Below are positions 21,501 through 35,000 of a stretch of 64,000 nt of DNA, one piece after another (position 1 is the first letter of the stretch; the number at the start of each line of letters is the position of its first letter). The stretch covers positions 885,023 through 949,022 of the forward strand of contig KL647301.1 of the NCBI GenBank assembly GCA_000727475.1, given 5' to 3'. The position numbers were made by a program, and so were the translations under genes. The notes beneath the pieces were generated by a model. It saw only the letters and a program-made list of their open reading frames with translations. It searched no databases and was not told where the DNA came from. The stretch is from Sarcocystis neurona. Lineage: Eukaryota; Apicomplexa; Conoidasida; Eucoccidiorida; Sarcocystidae.

Positions 21501-24500
21501 ACCTGGAAAGTGCACGGCAAGAAAAGTTTAATTCACTGTTCAGCGGTGCCGGTGCAACACACGGCAAAAGGGGTCACTTGCAAGGAGAGAAGAATAATAG
21601 CGAGGACAAGCTGATTTCAGGGGTCGAACTGGGATGTCCACAAAAATTGGCCGGTGAAAGCACCGGCGGAAAGGAAAAGTTGAGGCTACGATTGGGAAAA
21701 AAGCAGTGGGCGCCGCTTTTACAAGACATCGCGCCCACAGGAAGTCTGAAAGTCGGAAGAAGACAGGTCCTGACCGGAAAAAGATATGGCGCAGCCAGAA
21801 TTGTGAAGACACAAGGGGTTTTACTGCCAGTTTTGCCGCATTATATACCGGGAAAAAAGGTACTGGCTGCAGAGCAACGCCGTCACAAAATTTTGCCAAG
21901 TCAGCATCGAAGAGCGGCGATGTAGTGGACAGAAGTGCTCGGAACGATAAAGCAAAATTCCTGGTGTGGAAAAAGGATGCACAGGAAAGACCAACAGAAG
22001 GAGGACGCGCTGTCATAATTTACAAGGAGGAAGGAATCCAGCAATGAAGGGTGTGCCAGCGCAATAATAGCTGAAAACCGGCGCAGCTCTGCAACACACA
22101 TCATAACCGCATGCGCGCCTAGGTGCGGTTTTTTTTCGACAGACACGCCAAGGTCACACTTACACTTCTTTCAAAAAGTGAAATACACACGGTTTGGCTC
22201 CAAAAATCTGAGCGGCTCTAGCAGAACACGGCTTCTGCCCTAGAGGCTCCGTTCGAGACCGCAAGGCTGGCAGTGGTGTAGAGTCGGCAGTAACTTTCGC
22301 AGACCACAGATATCCAGGGATAGAGCAACGAAAGAACTGCGTATCTGAGCATGCAATGCTGCTCCACTTGTATGTTAAAAAAGCATACACATATATATAT
22401 ATATACACGTGTGAACGTACGTGTGCAGAGACATAGACAGGCTAGGAGACTTTCATTTTGCTTGCTGCACCGTTATTTTCTGTATGGGGATAGATGTGTT
22501 GTTTTTGCGTTGCAGTAGTAGTATGGCGCCGTGCAGTGCTCTTCCTGTCAAATATACAGATGCACAATTTCCTCGATCTCAACTGTATACAAATGATTCA
22601 TTTCCATCACTCGTGTATACGAAGTATCGATTTCAAAGTAATTATCGGGGAGAGGCGCACAGCCTTCACATAAACTTCCTAGATGTTTAATTGTACTCAT
22701 TTGTAGAGTAAATGCAGACGTCTTGCACCTTGAAATGTTCCACTGGATTCACTTTTGTAAACAATGCACAGGGCCGCCATTTCCTTTGATCAGCAAAGAA
22801 GGACGGCTGTGTACCTGTGTCATCCCCGTCAATTATTACAGGTCACACGGTAAGAGTTTAGCGTATGTATGTGTGTGTTTCTTCCGGAATGACTTCTACG
22901 AAGATTATATCTCGTGATCTTTTCTATGGGCAGCAGAGTTCGAGACGGTTGACCACTTTATTCACACAACGTATACGTCTCTCCACTTGTCAAACAGTAC
23001 GAGTAATTTGTCTTTCGATATGTACTAAGCACACCGTGACAGTCCTCTTTATCGAGTCGAACGCGGAGAGGGCACAAAGAACACGAAAGTGCAGAAGCAA
23101 TTTTGTAGGAGAAACGAATGCAAGCCTGTACGGAATATTAGAGATATAGATACCGAGCCGTGCCAACAGATTCGACGAAGCTGCACTTTCGGGAACGGCT
23201 GACGTAGGAGCACCGCCAAGAGCTGCGCACGCTGAGAATGTAGTCCCTTGCGTGTGGGTGCATCTGGTTGTCCTTTGGACGAAACTTTTCTTCTGTGCAT
23301 ACACTATTGCTACATTGCTGATGTGAAAAAAACTGATGCAGTCTGTGCGTCCGCATGTCTGTAGATCGTTGCTATGTCTAATTCAAATCGTCCCCTGCGC
23401 GCGGCTTCGCACCATGGCTGCTCAAAGATAACGTTGTCCCTCCGTGTTGGTCACCAGAGCGGCACATACATATATATATATATACGTATATATAGAGATA
23501 CGCACACAGGTATGTTTGCACTTACGCGCACGTCTGTGTACCTGTATAAATGAGGACGTATAGTTATACTCACTTAAGCACAGTATACGTCGCTCGTGTA
23601 TGCATTTCCGTCCACCACCACGCATTTGCAAAGCACAGCTGTAGGACGTCACCGCCTTTACCTTCTCGTCCTGCGCCTGCCGTCGGCCTTGATACGTGCG
23701 TTTGTCCCGCTGTAGTCTACGGTACACACGTCCGTACCTCTGCTAGGTGGACAACTCTGTCAGAGTTGGTGGGCTAGGTCAACGTGAACTCTTGAATCCT
23801 GCCGTGCTACTCCGCACACTTCAGCACACATATGCGTCTGTGTATGTATTTACCTACGTGCCCGTGCATATATGTGCTACTCTATAAACGTAATGATACA
23901 CTTATATATCTACGTATCCCTGCATATATAAATATAATCTTTGACGGTAGGCTGCGCGTGCACCACCATTCCAGTTGTGTCTAATTCGCGCCTCCACCTA
24001 TTTGTTCGGCACGCGTTTAGGGCTACACTACCTAGACAGATTCAGGAGCGTGCTGAAGCCCCTTCTAGAAAGAGGTGTACGTCAGGCCGCTACGTTCAAC
24101 TATCAACTTTACATGTAGACAGAGAGACAGATACGTATAGCGTGTTCCATTCGATAGGGCATCTGTTTATCACGCGTACGTACAAATGCATGACGTAGTA
24201 GGCTATTAAGTCTCTCTTGTCTTCATTCCGTACGAGTATGTACGCATTCGATCCCGCGTTGCAGTTGCATTCCTGGTGGCTTGCCTAGATCTCTACATAC
24301 TTACTTATGTCGCGTATGTACATATATATTTGAATGTGTAGCTTTATCGAGAGACATGCATACAGTGTAACCGCATCTACCTGTATTTTCCCCTCTGGCG
24401 TACACGCAGATAGACACTCTTAGCCTTGTGCGTGTGTATCACATATTCAGCGGCGCACATATATATATATATATACATACACTGTGTTCAGCATTGCTGC

Positions 24501-25848
24501 GTAGGGCTTTGCATCTCAACGTTGGGGAGAGGGTAGTAGTCTGAGCGTCCTTCTCCTCCTTCCGCTTTCACTTTTGAGTCATTGTGTGTGTCGTTCGTTC
24601 GCTTGTAGATGCACGTCCAAGTGATTGTTGCTGCCATTTTATGTTCTCCCCAGTGTTAAGCCCCACGCTGTCTGCCCTTGTGCATGCACCCCCTATCTAA
24701 TGCATGCACACTGCTACACGCACGGGTACACTGTACGCATACAACGATATACATATATATATATATACATATATAAGACGACGCAAATGATTGTGTCGCT
24801 GCTGGGTCTTGCTTTGCGTCGGAAGCGGTTTTGAAAGTAGAGGAATTAAGTGAGCAACAACAGTAACGCAGTCTCTAACAGAAGGGTACAGCTTCTGCAT
24901 CGCTCGGCGTGTAGTGCAACGACGTTGTTGCGCTGCAGCAGCTGCTGCCGCATCTTCAGGCAATCCAGGAGACGTGCAACTACCGCTGCTGCTGCTGTCC
25001 GTGTGCACTATATGAAGAAAAAAGTTCCTACCGCCAGTGGTCATGCGGAGGACCGTAGGTGCTGCAGCTACTGTAGCTGATTTTGTCAGGCGGCCCGTGT
25101 ACGCCTCGCTGTGGGGCTCATGCACAAGACTTTTGGGCAGGCGTTGCTACTGCTGCGCGTGTACAATAACGCTTCGGCCTGCCAATGTTCCTTTGGGGTG
25201 AATCTGCGGGATAGAGAAGATACGCGGCTGTCCGTAAGCCTACGTGAAAGTCGCAGGTACACACATCACGTGGCAGCCACACACAGATACTTCTGTGTAC
25301 AGACGCACATGTATTTGCATGTAGATGATGTAGATGGACTACGAATATGGGAGGTTTGCAGGTGTGTGAACTTGTGCATGCATACGCGCGGACACACGCG
25401 TAAAAATGGATGGGACCTGCTACTGTAGGTGCCAATAACGATGCGCGAGCGGAACGTGACGCCGCTGCAGCACGTACTGCTCCTGACACACGTCTTGCGG
25501 CAGCTACCAAGAAAGTGACGCCGCTGTAGCATGTGCTGCTCCTGATCCTCGCGCTACTGCAGACACTGCTGCTGTAGAGATTATGTGCTACGCAAGCGCT
25601 CTTCACGATGCTGTTTGCTGGACCTGCTGCTCCTGTGTGGCTGAGCTGCTGCCGGACCTCTGCCGCTGCTGCTTCTGGCAGACCCCCTGCTGCTGCCGGT
25701 GCTGCTGACTGTGCTGTTGTACTGACCGTCGTAGTGATCAGTGACCGTCGTCCTGTCGCTGCGACTGCTGCGCCGGCTGCTGTTGACCGTTTTGCTCGGC
25801 TCTGCTTCTCCCCCTCTAGTGGCGGTGGTGCTGCACGGGTGGCTGCTG
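18544..25848. other. 7-kb gene-poor stretch
   Basis: No exon could be supported. Contents: plus-strand CAG runs at 18.48-19.08 kb; TA/CA microsatellites at 18.7, 19.2-19.6, 20.0, 20.5-20.9, 22.4, 23.5, 24.5 and 24.75 kb; a plus-strand purine-rich block at about 21.4-22.05 kb open in one plus frame for 173 codons but without motifs; and plus-strand CTG runs from 24.9 kb toward the carrier gene. A 31-base near-duplicate (gtgacgccgctgcagcacgt type) occurs at 25457 and 25516. The last part is probably the 3' untranslated region of the carrier gene. Confidence 0.4.
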
Positions 25849-26017
25849 CTAGTGCTGCCCTGCATGAAGTTCACGTAACAGAGATTTCATTGCTTCGTAA
25901 GAAGCGAACTGCAGTGCCCCTGCGGGCAGCACGCGGAGCATCGCCGGTCGCAAACCACTGTAGAGAGACAAGAAGCCTTCCTGTCTCCATATGGACTGCA
26001 TGCATTCGCGGGAAGAC
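25849..26017 (-). other. carrier gene, last exon
   Basis: Starts after cgctgcag| and ends at TAG 25851-25849. It encodes SSRECMQSIWRQEGF and the sixth helix, ending LLRELHAGQH. Joining phase 2 of the previous exon (AG + G) gives KKLYR-SSRECMQ, the normal spacing for repeat 3. Confidence 0.85.
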
Positions 26018-29000
26018 CTGCAGCGCATTAGTAACAGCACTGGTAAAAGGAAGGTCAGACACGCTAGCACCAGCAGGAGCAGCGAGAGGCGCAGCAGCTA
26101 CGGCAATGGAACGCAAGCAGCAGCCGCAGCCGAGAACTAGCAGCAGCAGCCGCACCCGAGCAGTAGTACCAGCAGCAGCACCAGTCGAAGCAGCACTTAT
26201 ACAGTAGTGGAAGCATCAGCGGGAGTCCTGAGAGCAGAATCGAGCGCACTAGTATTAGCAGCAGCAGCAAGAGCAGCGTAACAGCCACCCAGGCCCTGCC
26301 AGCAGCAACAGAAGCAGCAGCAATGCCATCGCCAGCGGCCGCAACCGCAAAAGCTGTGGCAGCAGCACCACTGAAAGCGCTGAGAGAAGAAGCACTGACG
26401 CCTCAGAGCGAACAACTGCGGCGGCGATACCGACCGCAGGGGGCAGCAGGAGTACCAGAAGCAGCAGCAGTGCTGCTGGCAGGAGCAGCAGCCTGAGTGT
26501 GAGGCACGGTCAATAACGAACGCAGCATATCCACTGTTGGTGAGGCCCAGGAATAAGAAAACAGCAAGCACACGTGCCGCCCTCTTTACAAAACAATATC
26601 CTTCCGCGAGGCTACTGCCTCTCGAGAGGTCCCTACAAATATAAATACACAGGTGCACGCTGATATATATATATATATATGTATTTGTATAAACGCACGT
26701 GCGTACATTTTATGTGAGGACGTCGGTAAACACATATATCTCTCAGCAAAGAGTTTTACAGATACATGTATGCCTGAAGACACTCCTGAATGCACCTGCC
26801 ACACACACATCAAATCCAGTTCCTACGTGGAGACTCCTGCAGATACAGACACGCGTCACAAGAGGGGGGACACGTACACACAGACGTGTGTCTACGAACA
26901 TCCATACATATATATAGATATATATGCACAAACACACATAGCTGTGTCTTTGTTTATCTATCTAGTTACATGGCTTTCAATGTGTACACACGCATATATA
27001 TATATATATAGTAGTACTCCTGGATGCGCCTTCCGCACACCCTGTACAATCGGAAAGGCTTATACACACACGTTCACACAAGGAAGTAGATATGTATACA
27101 GATGTGCGCATATGTAGGATTATGTACATATATGCATGTACGCACACGCATATCTACCTATTTATTTGTCTACCTATCTACGCGGCTATATATGTATATA
27201 CGTGTACATATATATATATATAAAGACAACTACTGGGACGCACGTTGGTAGGCTGACGGACGGATAATGCGGCGGCAAAAAAAAAAGCAACGAGCCCTGA
27301 GCCAGCGAACGACAAACCGCTTTTTAGCAGACACACGCAGAAACAGGAAGACAGGGCGACAGCGGCGAGGCGATAGGAAGTCACGAGAGAGAGCAAATAT
27401 GAAGGATCTGAAGGTGGTCAGAGTGTCCTGGTGGTGCAGCACTCGGAAGGGAAGACAGCAACAGCAGCAGCAAAGAGCTGCAGCAGCACGCAAGCAAAGA
27501 GCCGCTCCTCGAGCAGCAGCGACAGAACGCGTCTGTGAGCCACCGCGACTGTCTCAGGGGAGCAGGAGCAGACAAACAGGAGAAGCAGCAGCCACAGAAG
27601 CCGCAGCAATGCGAGCAGCGGTACCAACAAGCAGAAGTTCGAGCAGCCGCGCCAGCAGCAGCGCCAGCAGCCTAAACAGTCTCCTTGGTAGCAACAGCTG
27701 TCGTGGCAGTAGCAGCAGCAGCAGTCTCCATTATACGACCAGCAGACCCAGAAAGCGGCGGCAGCTCCTGCAGCAGCAGCCCCGCTGCGCCGGAGCAGCA
27801 CTTCTCTAGCAGCGCTTCTTATTCCTTTGCAGCATCAGGAGGCTCAACAGCGGTAGCAGCACTCTCTGTATCGTCCCGCAGCAGCAGCTTCTCCAGAAGC
27901 CGCCGCAGGCCAGAAGCTGCAGCAGCACCGTTTTTGCAACAGCAGCAGCTTTGGCGACCGCAACAGCTTTGCCAGCAGCAGCACTGCAGGGGGGGGGCTA
28001 TACCTGTACAATTTTTTGCCGCCGTCTATGCCGTCGTTCATCAAGCGTTTGCGAGTTGTATCCCACGGGTAGACAATCAGCTGCGCAAGGAAGCTAGCCA
28101 GACTTCCTGGGTGCGTGTGCCCATGCGCGGCCAGAGACAGACAAACAGCGAAAGACCGGGATTCACACACACACACACACATACATATATATATACATGT
28201 ACATATACGTATGCGATAAGATAGGGGAAAGGGGAGAGGGAAATAGAAATACATATATATATAAATGTACGTGGGAGGGGGCATCTGTGAGTATGTCTCT
28301 GAAGACGCTGACGAAGGTTGTTGCTACACTTCACGCTGGCAGATACAACCACCAGAAGACATGTGAGTTGCTAGGCGCAGTGTGTGTGTACAGGAAGACA
28401 AAGCGCCACTTTCTTTTCCGCATTTGAGAGACGAAAACGTTTCACTCTTCCTCTTTCGACGGAGACACAAAAAAAAAATTTGTGCGCCACCTCTATCCAA
28501 CATTTTAGGAGAACCTCCGCTTCGTTCTTCGGACACTCGCACGCAGCAGAACAAGTATAGCGGTTTTCTTCCTTCCTTGAGACGCATCACTTTCTCCGAA
28601 AATGTCCACCGTGTCTACCACGGTCACAGATATAAAACATGTTAATGCAGGGACAGTCGTCGCACACACACTTACATACGAGTGTGCCCATGCCGAAGTA
28701 ACGCGCGTGTGTAAACGCATGCAGTCCCTACCTGCCAGACTCGTCCCTACAAGCAGCGACGCCCACGACGCTTCCCTTTGACCTGCTGGTACCGGCGATG
28801 TCGCCGCCGTTGCTGGTGCTGTTGTTGCTCCTGCTCTGGCTGCCGCTGGAGACGTCACTGCTGCTGTTGCTACCGCTGCTGGACGTGCCACTGCTGCTCC
28901 AGGGCATCGCAGTTCGACTTTTTGAAGTTTGCTGCATTGACTCGAAGCACCACGCACGCGCAGGACGCAGCACCAGCTAGGGCAGCAAGAACGCACCATA

Positions 29001-32000
29001 GTAATGAGCATTCCGCAGTCACAGCAGTAGCTGCAGCATATACAGATGTATGTAACACAGAGAGGGAGAGAGAAGGTAGACGGAGAAGCAGCAGCAGCAG
29101 TAGCGGCGTGAGGGACAGCAGGAGCAGCCATGCGCAGCACAGTCCTGCGCAGCAGCAGTGAGTTAAAGAGACAGCAGTCGTCCGCAGCAGCAGCAGCAGC
29201 ACCGGTCACGGCATCAGGGGATCAAAAATTTTCAACTGCAGGAGACGCACGGCAGGAGGCAGCTGCCTGCGCTGCAGCAAGTGTCAACAGCAACAGTGTA
29301 CCACCGCTCTGCGAACAGCAGCAATAGATAGCATTCCACAAGATTTGTCGGAAGCCATCGCAGCAGTCACACACGCAGGCAACAATACCGGCAGCGCCTC
29401 AGCTTATCTTGTTCGTGGCAGGCGCACCAGCGGACACTCGGGCGCAGGGTGAGCGCTGCAGCAACAGCAGCAGGCAGACAGGTCTGAAGAGTAATAATAT
29501 ATATACTGAAGAACGGTAGCCTTAGAGCGCTCCTGCGGCGTCCACACGGACGCTGCTGCTACTGCTGCTGCTGGCGCGGCGGCTGGGGTTCACATGGCAC
29601 GGCTGCTGGTGGGTGGGTGCTGGTGTTCTAGGTGCTGCTGCAGCACTGCCGCTGCGGGGCTCTGTCTACGGATGCAGCTTGCCGCTACAGCTGTTGCTGT
29701 TGGCGCTGGAGAGGGAAACAAAAGCTACCAAGCCACCACAAATAGGGAAGCGCTGCTCGCGACGCTGGCTACGGAGCGGAAATGTGAAAGAACGAACAGA
29801 GAGTGTCCAGAAAAAAGAATACGGACGTCGAGACGGCGCGGAAGAAACGAGGGAGAAAAGCAACTGCCCGAAGATTTTGTGGGCAACACATCCAGCAACA
29901 GCAAGGGCAGGACACAGCAGCTACCGCAGCAGCAGCGCAGGATCCGCACACATGAAAGCGCACCATCAACACAGCAGAAAAATGCTTCTTAACACTTGCG
30001 GCAACAGCAGAGACAAAGTTGCTCTAGGCAGCTGGTGCAGCAGCAAAGGAGAAGACAGCACTTCTCCGCAACCGCCAGCAACACGCGGAGGACGCCTCGC
30101 AAATGACAGCAGCGGCAGCAGAGGAGGAGGAGGGGGGACTGAAGCAGGTGTCGCAAAAGCAGCAGCAGCAGCAGAGACGGAGACGGCGCAAAAAAAGAAC
30201 AAGGGAATCAGGCGCGGCAGCAGAAGAGGAGCAGCAAGAGATAAAATGGAACACGAGGAGACGCTCTTGTTGGCAGCAGCAGCTGCAGTAGCAGAGAGGA
30301 GGTAGTTTTACCAGAGTGCACAGCAGCAGCAGAGTAGCTGCGGCAGGGAAAACAAAGGTCTGGCGGGTGGTGGCACTCTGCAACAGCAGCACCAGCAGTA
30401 GCGGAGAAGGAAAAGAAACAACTGCGGCTCCAAGAAAAGTGACAGCACAGGAGGCGTACAGGTGGCAGCACTGCTTGCAACACCGGTCGCAGTATCGGAG
30501 GAGAAAGACAACGAATGCGACTTCAAGAGAAGCAGCAGCAGTAGCAGAGGAGAATGAGGTGCAGTGGCGCCGGCAGGAGCAGCGGCGGAAGAATCTCAGG
30601 TAGCACCAATAACGGCAGCAGCAGGAGCAGCAGCAGCAGCACGAGAAAGGAACAAGGATGAGAGAGCAGCGTTGATGGCGGCAACAGCTCTAGGGTACCC
30701 GCCGCGGCGTACATGCATACATGCAGATGAACGTGGGGTCCCCCAAAGCGACCGCAGCAGTCTTGCTGCTGCTGGCCCCACTACAGCTCACTCTCCTCCT
30801 CCCTTTTCTCCGCTGTTGCGGCTTCTCTTCGGGCCGTGATTTTTTCTCTTCCTTCTCCGATGCTGGACCGGTGCTCCAGGCAGTGCTGCCACTTGCTACG
30901 TGGTTGCTGCTTGATTGCCTGTTTCCTCGCCTCCCTCCTTTTGCAGCGGCAAACGCACCTGTGTCGCAACAGCAGCAGCGCGTCCCTGTATACTAGATGC
31001 AGCAGCACACGGGTGCCGCTTTGAACAGCAGCAGGGAAACATGGAGACGCAGCGGTAGCACCAGTGCTGCAAACACCCGCAGCAGCAGGACACGGCTCCC
31101 GCCCCATACGTAGCAGCAGCAGCAGTTGTTCTCGTGCAACAGGTGTAGCAGCAGCAGTTGTTCTCGCGCTGCCTGCATAGCAGCGGCAGCAGCGGCGGCA
31201 TGTCGTTCTTTACCGTTTGAATAGCTCGTAGAAAGTCATCTGGAGCATCACGTATGTGGAGCCAGTGCCCGCTGTCAAGACGAAGCCTTTGTAGAAGCCC
31301 CGAACTCCTTCCGTTGCGTAAATACGCCGTGTACATGCCAGTAACCCGCCGTCGTAGATTCCTCCACCTCGCAGTACTTGCATTCGTGTCCTGCCCAAAC
31401 TCCTGTCGCTGCAGCTCGTGCCGCTGGTGTTTTTCATCCTCTTGCTGCTGTCGCAGCTCGCGCTGCTGTTGCTGGTCGCCCCGCTGCAGCTGCTGCTCGT
31501 GCTGCTGCTGCTGCTGCTTGAGGGTCCTCTTCGGCAAGCGGCAGTAGCATCTGCTGCAGAAGGCGGGGGCGCCGCAGTAGCGTCAGGGCGTGGCGACGAA
31601 GCAGCAGCGGGACGAACACGGTCAGCAGAAGCAGCCGCAGCAGCAGAAACCGGACCGCTCTTCTCAGTGTCGTTCAGAGAGGCAGCACGAATGCCGACAG
31701 CTGCGCCGGATGGAGATGCAGCCACAGCGGCATCACCAGATGCTGCAGCAGAAGGAAGACCAGAGGAGCCAGCAGCAGCGGGAGCAGCGAATTCCGCAGC
31801 AGCAGTTAGAGGGACAACAGCAGCAGCAGCGAAGAACGAAGTCACACGCTTCTCCGCGGAGAGAGTCACAGCAAGAGCAGCAGCACGCAAGGGCACCGGG
31901 GGTAGCAGTACCGGCAGCGGAAGCAGCAGGAGTGGCAGAAGCGGGAACAACAGGAGGGGCAGGAATAGCTGGAGTAGCGAGAGTGGCAGTAGCAGCAGGA

Positions 32001-35000
32001 CGGGTAGCAGCGACAGAATTGACAGTAGCACCAGTAGCAGCTGCAGGAGCAGCAGTAGCCGCAGCATAGGCCATACCTCGTGCTTCTCTGGGTCCTGTGG
32101 GTCCTGTGTTCTCGATCCTGCTTCCCTCTGCAGCAGCTGCCTGCGCAGCAGCCACAGCGCTCACCGGCAGGGGCGCCGACGAAGCGCTTAAGAGCGGTGA
32201 GCGGCCAGCGAGTGCTGCTGCATTTATTCCAACAGCAAGCCGCACGGACAACAGATCCAGCGGATAACAGACAATCTTCTGCAGGAGCCCCGCCACTAGC
32301 CCTGACGCCATCAAACCCCACAGTCCCAGCTGCTCCTGTTCTCGGCGTTTTTGCATGTGCTCCTGCTGCTGCTGCATCTGCCGTTCCTGCCGCTGCTGTT
32401 GCAGCTGTCGCCGCCATTGTTGCTGCAGCAGTGGCGGCCCTGACTGGTCCTCCATCTCCTGCTGCTGCCCTTGCTCTATCTGCTGCTGCTGCGGTTTTTC
32501 ACCACGGAGTTGCAGGTACTGCTGCTCCCTCATGTGCAGCCCGCCTGCTTTCGCCGGAGAGATTGTATCGTCTTTGCTGTTACTGGGACCGGCCATCTCT
32601 CCAGTATTAGTCGTCACACTGCTGCTCAAATCACTGCCATGCTTACTGCTGCTGCTACTGCTGAAGCGTCTCTTGGGAACGCTGCCGTTGCTGTTGCCGG
32701 CAGCCGTGAAGAGCAGGGAGTGAGCCAAATCGTTCGTCGGAAACTTTACCGCGTAAGATAGAGCAGCTCTGCATGCGTTGGCTCCGTTCCCTCTCCATAG
32801 TCCAAGATATCCTTCCTCTTTTATAATCAGTCGGACAGCGGCAACAATCCCTGTGTACTTCACTGGCTTCTGTTTTGCTGATTCTGCTTTTGTTAGCAAG
32901 GCGGAATATACGCGCGGAAAAGAAAAGCCCGCTGCTGCTGCCGCTGGTACTCGGGAGGACATTGCCGCTGCTGTTGTCGCTCGAGACGCTGCTCCTCCTC
33001 CTGCTGCTGCTGCTGTTGCAAACAAGGGATTCGCTGAAGTTCCTGACGTCGCTAGGGGACGAAGCGGTGCTGCTAGACGTCCTGCTGGTGCTGTCGCTGC
33101 AGTTAAGGCTGCTGCTACTGCTGTAGCTCCTACTGGTGGTGGCGGTGCTGCTACTCTTGCTGCTTTTGTTAAAGCTTCTACCGTTGTTGCGTTTGTTGCC
33201 GTAAGTGTCGCAGCTGTTGCCTCTGCTGCTGCTGCTGTAGGTGCTGCTGCTGCTGCTTGTGTCGGCGGAACCGCCGCTGATGCACGTGGTGTAACTGTAG
33301 TTGCCGGTCCTGCGGCTCGTGGCACTGCTCCTCCTGCTGCTGCTGATCGGGACGCTGCTGCTGTTGGCGATGGCGGGGAGCGCCCTGCTGGTGCTGCTCC
33401 TGCAGCTGCCGCAGCAGGACCACGTGCAGCAGCGTCTCTCCAGCACTCAGCCGTGACAGCAGGGGGCAGCTGCGATAGCATCTGCTGTGAAGAAGCAGCA
33501 ACAGCAGTTGGTCTGGCGTGTACAGGCACCCCAGGGCCGCGGAATATGTCAGCAGAAAGTCTGCTACTTCTGTTGACAGTGGAAAAACAAGACTCTGTCT
33601 GTTGCTGCTGTTGCCGTTGCAGAGAATGCTGCGCTGCTTCCCCTCGTGCGCCTTCCCAGGATTCGCTAGACGCCTGCCTCCCCTGCTGATGCTCCCCCCG
33701 CTGCAATATGTGCCGCGTCTGCTGCTCTCCCAGGAATGCCTGCTCCTTCTGCGGGGAGTCTTGCTGCTGCTGGGCGTAGCATTGCGGCGGTTTCTCCTGT
33801 CCGCGTTGCTCCTGCTCATGTTGCTTGGTCAGCTGCGGGTAGTGGCATTGCTGTTGCTGCTTGTATTGCTGCTGCTGCTGCTTGTGTTGCTCTTGCTGCT
33901 GCTCACGCTGGCGGTCCTGCTGCTCACGCTGGCGGTCCTGCTGCTCACGCTGGCAGTCCTGCTGCCCACGCTGGCAGTCCTGCTGCTCACGCTGGCGCCG
34001 CTGCCGCTGTTGCAACAGCATGCCTTGGACTTGAAAGAGGAGGCGCAGCCGATCGAGCGGAGCGCATGCAGTCTTGGCGACTATTCCACTTACCATCGCG
34101 CTGAGGATCAATTCTAGCGGTGACAAGTCCTGTCGCTTCTTCTCTTCCGTGTCTCGCTGCCCCGCCGCTGCCTCTGCTGCTGCCGGTGGTGGTGTCGGTT
34201 CTCCTGCTGCTGTGCGTGCGGCAGTTGCTGCTGCTGTGGGTGCTCCTGCTGCTGCGTGGTGTCCACCTTTCGGTTTTGCCGGTGACGCTGCTTGTCGCAT
34301 TGCTGCTGTTGCTGTTGCTGCTACTGCTGCTTGTGTTCTTGGGGGCACCTCTATTAGCACTGCTGCTTCCCCTGCTGGCCCTGCTGCTTCCCGTGTTGGC
34401 GCTGCTGCTTCCCCTGCTGGCACCGCGGCCTCCCTTGCTCGCACCGCTGCTTCCTGTGCTGGCATTGCTGCGTTCCGTGCTCCCATTGCTGCTTCCCCTG
34501 CTGGCATTGCTGCTGCTCTTGCTCCTCCTGATGCGACTCGCGCTTCGTGTGATTGTCCTGCTGCTGCTCGTAGCAGGGCTGGCGGTTGCCGCGTAGCTAC
34601 AAATGGCTTTGCTGACGACGGTACCGATGTGGCTGCTGCTGCTAACTGCGCTGCAACTGGCACCGCTGCCACTGCTCCTATTGCCGACGTCGCCTCTGAG
34701 GCCGTCACTGCTGCATCGCCTCCTCCTCCCTCTCCTGCAGCCGCTGCTGCGCCTCCTGCAAACGCGTCTTCCGCTGTTGCTCCTGCTGCCGCCCCATACG
34801 TCCCTTTTGCTGTTGCTGCTGTTGTTGCAGGGTCACCGCTTGGTGTCGCTGCTAGTCCTGCACGCGCATCTTCTGTTGCTGCTGTTGCTGCTGCTGCACC
34901 TGCGTCTCCCGCTGTTGCTGCCTGAGCTGCAGCTTCTCCACCTGCCGCCACTCTTCCACCATGTTCCTCTGTTGGCACTGCTGCTGTTGCTGCTCCGCAA

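Noticed and set aside
21404..21925. Plus-strand frame of 173 codons in a purine-rich block, considered as a gene or retroelement remnant
   Set aside because: No reverse transcriptase, integrase or other motif, no terminal repeats, and the basic composition follows from A/G-richness.
25608..26207. Plus-strand Ala/Arg-rich frame over the last carrier exon
   Set aside because: Antisense to repeat 3 of the carrier, whose minus-strand reading matches the SLC25 family and joins in phase to upstream exons.
31418..32191. Plus-strand frame of 257 codons, Ala/Arg/Ser-rich
   Set aside because: Antisense to carrier repeat 2 and its insert; no motif, start or splice evidence.
32778..34925. Long plus-strand frames of Ala, Leu or Thr runs
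   Set aside because: Any CTG/GCT tract is open in several frames. The minus strand here carries the carrier motifs, so the plus frames are shadows.
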